In this document: positions 59,897-64,000 of the stretch, piece by piece | Numbering within the stretch: the stretch's first letter is position 1 | Layout: the number at the start of each line of letters is the position of its first letter | NCBI RefSeq assembly: GCF_027409185.1 | Contig: NC_084463.1 | Span: 66,945,852-67,009,851, forward strand | Direction: 5' to 3' | Length of the DNA stretch: 64,000 nt | Source of the DNA: Cynocephalus volans | Lineage: Eukaryota > Chordata > Mammalia > Dermoptera > Cynocephalidae | Program-made: the position numbers and the translations under genes | The notes under the pieces: generated by a model | What the model was told of the DNA's origin: nothing | Database searches by the model: none | What the model saw: the letters and a program-made list of their open reading frames with translations, nothing else

Positions 59897-60007
59897 TTGG
59901 GGCTGGCTGGTTAGCTTAGTTGGATAGATCACTGCTTTGTTAACACCAAAGTCAAGGGTTCGGATCCCCTTACCAGCAAACCTCAAAAAAAAAAAAAAAA
60001 AAATCAG
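59897..60007 (+). mobile_element. tRNA-Ile-derived SINE monomer, best preserved copy
   Basis: It starts ggggctggctggttagctta. The A box TTAGCTTAGTTGG and B box GGTTCGGATCC are both near consensus for RNA polymerase III. The tail is about 19 A at 59985-60003. Flanking TGACCACCTG at 59887-59896 and 60008-60017 is identical. The similarity to cytosolic tRNA-Ile (gctggttagct, then aacaccaaagtcaagggttc) points to the source of the family. It is not a tRNA gene because it lacks the pairing for an acceptor stem and has an A-tail. Confidence 0.93.
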
Positions 60008-60479
60008 TGACCACCTGCTTCTCTGGAGCAGAGAAACAACTGGAAACTCCTACTTTACCGTTACTGACTTAATTCTACATGAAAGTAGAGCAACCCCAAG
60101 TGATGTTATGTCAGTTTGTTTCCATCACATCTGGGGAATCCTCTAGTCAAGTGCTTCAACATGCAAAGAGCAGAAGTTAACTTACCTTAATAAAAGTTGG
60201 GGAGGGAGGAATTTGCAGGAAAAAGTGTCAGGAGCCAAGACTACTTGAATAATCAGGGTCTCTCTTCAGTGCACCGTCCTTCATAGCTCCTCTGCATCTC
60301 ATTGCATCTCTTCTGCTCTTCCCTTCACCTCTGCCTAGTCATTCCCTGCTTCTTTATTATTTTGGTTTGAACCATTCCTACATCTGGGTCGTGGCGTCCT
60401 TTCAGCTGCAATTCCCATTTATTAATTTCCTTGATCTACTATTACTTATTTCAAAATTCTGGCCCAGCTTGAGTTTTGA

Positions 60480-60645
60480 AGTAGGACATATCTAATAACA
60501 ATAAACACTTATTCAAAATTTACTTTGTACTAGTCACTGTGCTGTGTGCTTTGACATGCATTCTTTCATTCAATCATTTTACAACTTCATAAACTAATCA
60601 GTCGTATTATCCCTTGTTTTATAGATAACAGCTACACAAGTAAAT
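60480..60645 (+). mobile_element. Ancient MIR/L2-like repeat
   Basis: actttgtactagtcactgtg and catgcattctttcattcaat, similar to 19600-19850. Confidence 0.55.
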
Positions 60646-60659
60646 ATAGCCTGGGATTT

Positions 60660-62300
60660 AAAGCTAGATTTGCTTCTTTTCTGGCTTCTGGCATTTACCC
60701 CGGATTTATGGAAACGAGGCACCTGGAGATGGAGGACCTCTTTGACCGAACTGAGCAGCAACCTCAGCCGGAAGAGGCTCCAGATCATTCTCAGCGGCGT
60801 AAGCTTCGTTCAAGGAAAGAACGAAAGCCAAGAGAAGACGCAGCAACTGTGGACAACAGCGCTCAGTTCTGTGGCTCTAGACCGCCACGCAGTGCGACAG
60901 CGGGCTTCACAGTGCACAAAAGATCCTTCTGCCCAGCATCTAGGCTGCTGCAGCAAGGATGGGCACACCCTGGGGAGTGGCCCCGAGTAGGTAGACAGCG
61001 TCGAGGCCATGTCTCGGGATTCGGTTCCCGCTTAAAGGCATCCTGACCCCAGCGAGTGGTAAGAGAAATACTGCTTGGCACGAACTGATAGGAAGCCTGG
61101 TGAAGCGTGGGAGGGAAGCATCGCAGATCGCTAGAGAGGTGCACGGAGAGGAGCGGGGGGGGGGGGGGGGTCACAAGCCCACCGGGGAGAGCGGATTGGC
61201 TGCCGAGGATCGAGGGCGGAGTCACCACCCCTACCCCACCCCCCCACCCAAGCATCCCGGAGCTCCCGCCCCGCCGCATACCGCTGTCCTCGGGCCTGAC
61301 GCTCCCAGGCCCCCGGGGCAGCGTTTATGCGGCTAGCGCTGCTCTGCCTGCTTCTGCCCCTGGTCTTGGCTCCCTCTTCTCCGCCGGGGCTCCAGAGTGC
61401 CCGGCCCCCTCCCTACACATCTTCTCCTGAAGGGCACCTGGGGCATCTGTGCTCTCCGCAGACGGCCTCGGAGGTCCGCCTCGTTCACATCACTCCTTGC
61501 CGCCTCCACCGTGCCCTGGAAGGCGTCACACTTCGCGCGGCCCGGCAACCACCTGTTTGCCGTGTCATCGGACCTGCGCTTCCCTGGACGTGGGGGCCAT
61601 TCTGAGCTGCTGGGAGACGACTCAGCGGTGGCCCCGGTGCGTTTTGAGCCGGCCCCGGCCGCCTGTCCTCGGCGCGGGCGCTGCGGGGTTGCGCATCCAG
61701 ATGCTCCGGCCTCGCAGACCTGCGCATCCCTCCCCGCGCGGGCACCGTCGGGCACCGGGCGACAGCGCGCCCGCCGTCCCAGCCCCGCCGCCTCCGGGTC
61801 CATTCAGCAGGCTGTACCCGCTCCGCGGCGCCCCGGGAAGAGTAGAGCAGCGCGACATCGGGCGGGAGGAGGCGGAGAGGGAGGGCCTTGGGGGCTGCGG
61901 GGCCGCTACGGGTCGGTGGCCCGAGGCATCCTGGAGTCCTGTGGGTGGTGCCTGCACCCTCTCTTTGGGTCTCGCGCAGAGGCTCTGATACGCACACGCG
62001 TTGTTTCTGATTTTTCCCGGCGGGTGCAGACGACGTTTGCATCCAGAAGTTTGGAGCACAGCGACAAACACAAATGGAGTGCAGCGCCTCCGACCCGCCC
62101 TCGCCCAGACACTCTCCTGGGGCTGCCTGAGGGGTCAGGAGCTGTCAGCTCTTGGGTGTGTCATTCGTTGTTTCCTCTCCCAGACTCTCCGTTTGAGTTA
62201 GTCTCCTCCGAGACTAACTGGACTGTACTTAGAACTGCAGGGATGTCCCTTAAATTAGCGTTCTTGGAGTTTAATGAACCTTGCGATGGGTGAGGAAAAG
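60660..62300. promoter_or_regulatory. Third orphan CpG island and flank
   Basis: CpG-dense from about 60900 to 62250 with many CCGCC/GGCGG sites. It holds plus-strand frames at 60708-61046 (METRHLEMEDLFDR start), 61327-61605 (a hydrophobic leucine-rich start, MRLALLCLLLPLVLAPSS, which looks like a signal peptide) and 61397-62293 (298 codons, ending just after a good donor GATGG|gtgagg at 62287). None matches a protein I know and they overlap in different frames, so coding is unproven. The next gene 5' of DDX10 in human is EXPH5, but its first coding exon is not seen here. Confidence 0.6.
61155..61170 (+). repeat. G16 homopolymer
   Basis: An uninterrupted run of 16 G within the CpG island. 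It can form G-quadruplex structure and is prone to sequencing length error. Confidence 0.9.
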
Positions 62301-64000
62301 ATACTACATTTCTGCCCTACATTTTCTCCTAACTGGGGCCTTGTCCGTTTCCCTCCTGAACAGCCTGTGGGCTGAATTCGTCTTCAGGTGGTGTGGGGGT
62401 CTCCGCTCGGCCCTGTAGTCATAGACTTGAGACTTGGCAGGGAAGAATGTCTAGCTGCAAAAACATGTCTCTTGAACAAAGACATTTCACCTGTGGTCCT
62501 CTTTTTGTCTGAGTGAAATGGCAACAGCTGAGACTCCTCAAGGCAAATGCTCCTCAAGGGCAGTGGGAGGAGACTAGGGAGCTGAGGCCAGGGAGTGAGC
62601 CCCAGCGTGTGGTGCTGAGAGCCCCTCCCTCAGCATCAGCCCTGACGGTGGGTGCAGAGGGCCGGCTGTGGGCAATGCTGGATGGGTGGGCAGTCAGCAG
62701 GTGCCTTCTGGGCTGTATGTAACAGGTCGGGAATATGTACGTGCATTTAAAACACTTCAAAAAAAAAAAAAAAAAGATGCCCAAAGTGGTTTATGTCCTA
62801 TCTTCAAAATATATGGCCCTGCCTGTTTCAGTGTTGGACAATATGTTTTTCAGCTTTCTATTTGACAGGAAAAGATATTTTGGGAGCTGGGACTGCTTTG
62901 TGAAAGGAATATCGCTTATAGAGTGAAAAAAAAGGATCTGCTTTCCGATAAAAAAGATAATGAATCTGAAGACTGGAGGAGAGAGAAATGTATGAATGTC
63001 AGTGTTACATCCACGTTCAGGATAAGCACATGAATAAAAGACTGGAAGATCTCTTCCAGGACAACAGCAGTGTTTCAGAGGAAAAGTGTGTTTTTCTCGT
63101 TCCTTAATGATTTCCCACCTGCTGGTGGCAGGCACTGTGGGGAGGGAAAGACAATGATTGACTGGGCTTTTGGAGCTCATGGCCTGCAGAGAGGTGATGG
63201 GAAGAGGAATATGAAATGAATGATACAAACTGAAATGTGAACAAAACCATCACTAATGTAACAAAGTAAGTGCAGAATTCTATGCACGTGTAATAAGGGG
63301 ATATGACCTAGTTGGGACAGGAGAGGGTCCCTTAGGAAGTGTAGCAGAGAATCCTGAGCAATACCAACGCCATCTTGGATAGGTGCTCCATTCTCATTGT
63401 CAGACTACCTCCCGTGTGAGAAACCATTGACCTCATAGAAATAAAAACCATTGCATAGAAACAGGAGCCATACACAGCGAATTATTACATGGGAACAGGA
63501 ACAATATAAAATGAAAATTTGCTTGATTGCTCTAATAGCTCATTTTTGGCTTCTGTAACCTAGCTACCTAGTTGCTTTGTGCACCTAATTCTGACATTAC
63601 TATACATGTATACTAAGCTAGAAGAAATAAGGAAATAAGTTGTAGATAATTTGAGCTAGATAAATTTTGTGTTGCAGGATTAGAGTCAAAGATATCAGTA
63701 TATATACACATAGCTATACAGATATAGAAAGATGTACATTGACAGATATATAGATGGATTGGTAGATATACATATGTGAAATGTTGGATAGCTAGATAGA
63801 GACATGTATACACATGGGTTATTATGCACACATATTTACTAGCTCTGCCAAGAAGATACAACTCAGGAACAATGAGCACAAATCTTGGTTTCTAAATACA
63901 CCTCCAATATAAGAAATCAGGTCCTTTTGGAGAAATGGTTGCTTCGAGGGCAGAGGTAGTGAAAATGTAAGATGGTTCTGGAGCTCCCAGAGACTCAAGA
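62301..64000. other. Unassigned DNA at the right edge
   Basis: No exon or repeat family recognised. An A-run lies at 62759-62775, and an ATA/GATA-rich low-complexity stretch at 63695-63810. Confidence 0.4.

Noticed and set aside
59897-60007. Possible tRNA-Ile gene
   Set aside because: A and B boxes are good, but the acceptor stem does not close, there is an A-tail instead of a T-run terminator, and target duplications flank it: a SINE.
49800-64000. Search for the first coding exon of EXPH5, the expected 5' neighbour of DDX10
   Set aside because: No matching N-terminal sequence was seen on either strand. In human the gene starts about 70 kb from DDX10, so it probably lies beyond the right edge.
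1-64000. CRISPR arrays, insertion sequences or other prokaryotic systems
   Set aside because: Sequence is mammalian throughout, and the tandem arrays seen are microsatellites or degenerate repeats without spacer structure.

Overview
This is vertebrate nuclear DNA, clearly from a placental mammal. It is gene-poor, crowded with L1, L2, MIR, MaLR and DNA-transposon relics, and has a spliced gene with GT-AG introns. The one confidently identified gene is DDX10 (DEAD-box RNA helicase 10, human 11q22.3), read on the minus strand. Its first seven coding exons lie between 20985 (start codon) and 1934, and the rest of the gene lies beyond the left edge. The many tRNA-derived SINEs look tRNA-Ile-like, as monomers, dimers and a GC-rich form. 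This suggests a flying lemur (Dermoptera, CYN-type SINEs), but that lineage call is from memory and is an inference.

Layout. 1-21 kb: DDX10 introns and exons, with nested L1, MaLR LTR, mariner-like hairpin, hAT and Tigger copies. 20.6-21.3 kb: DDX10 CpG-island promoter with two perfect cAMP-response elements, then a SINE. 21.5-28.4 kb: old L1/L2 sequence and a polypyrimidine tract. 28.7-29.6 kb: a broken olfactory receptor gene (family 8-like). 32.0-33.0 kb: an orphan CpG island with an internal 67-bp duplication. 33.0-35.7 kb: one plus-strand L1 split by two solo-LTR insertions. 36.4-41.3 kb: a GC-richer block, not obviously repeat-derived, with exon-like minus-strand reading frames I cannot name. 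41.3-53.0 kb: L2, MIR, SINE and MaLR relics around a second orphan CpG island (50.0-50.5 kb). 53.2-59.3 kb: a near-full-length minus-strand L1 with 5'UTR, ORF1 and ORF2, all mutated. 59.9-64.0 kb: a SINE, a third orphan CpG island (60.9-62.3 kb) and unassigned sequence.

The most notable oddity is in DDX10. Exon 5 is one nucleotide short of the length its flanking splice phases require, so the frame reaches a TAG just before the DEAD-box exon. All other exons are intact and highly conserved, so an assembly error or recent lesion must be told apart. I see no bacterial-type system, CRISPR array or clearly new molecular machine. The best candidates for undescribed biology are the exon-like block at 39.9-41.0 kb and the three orphan CpG islands.
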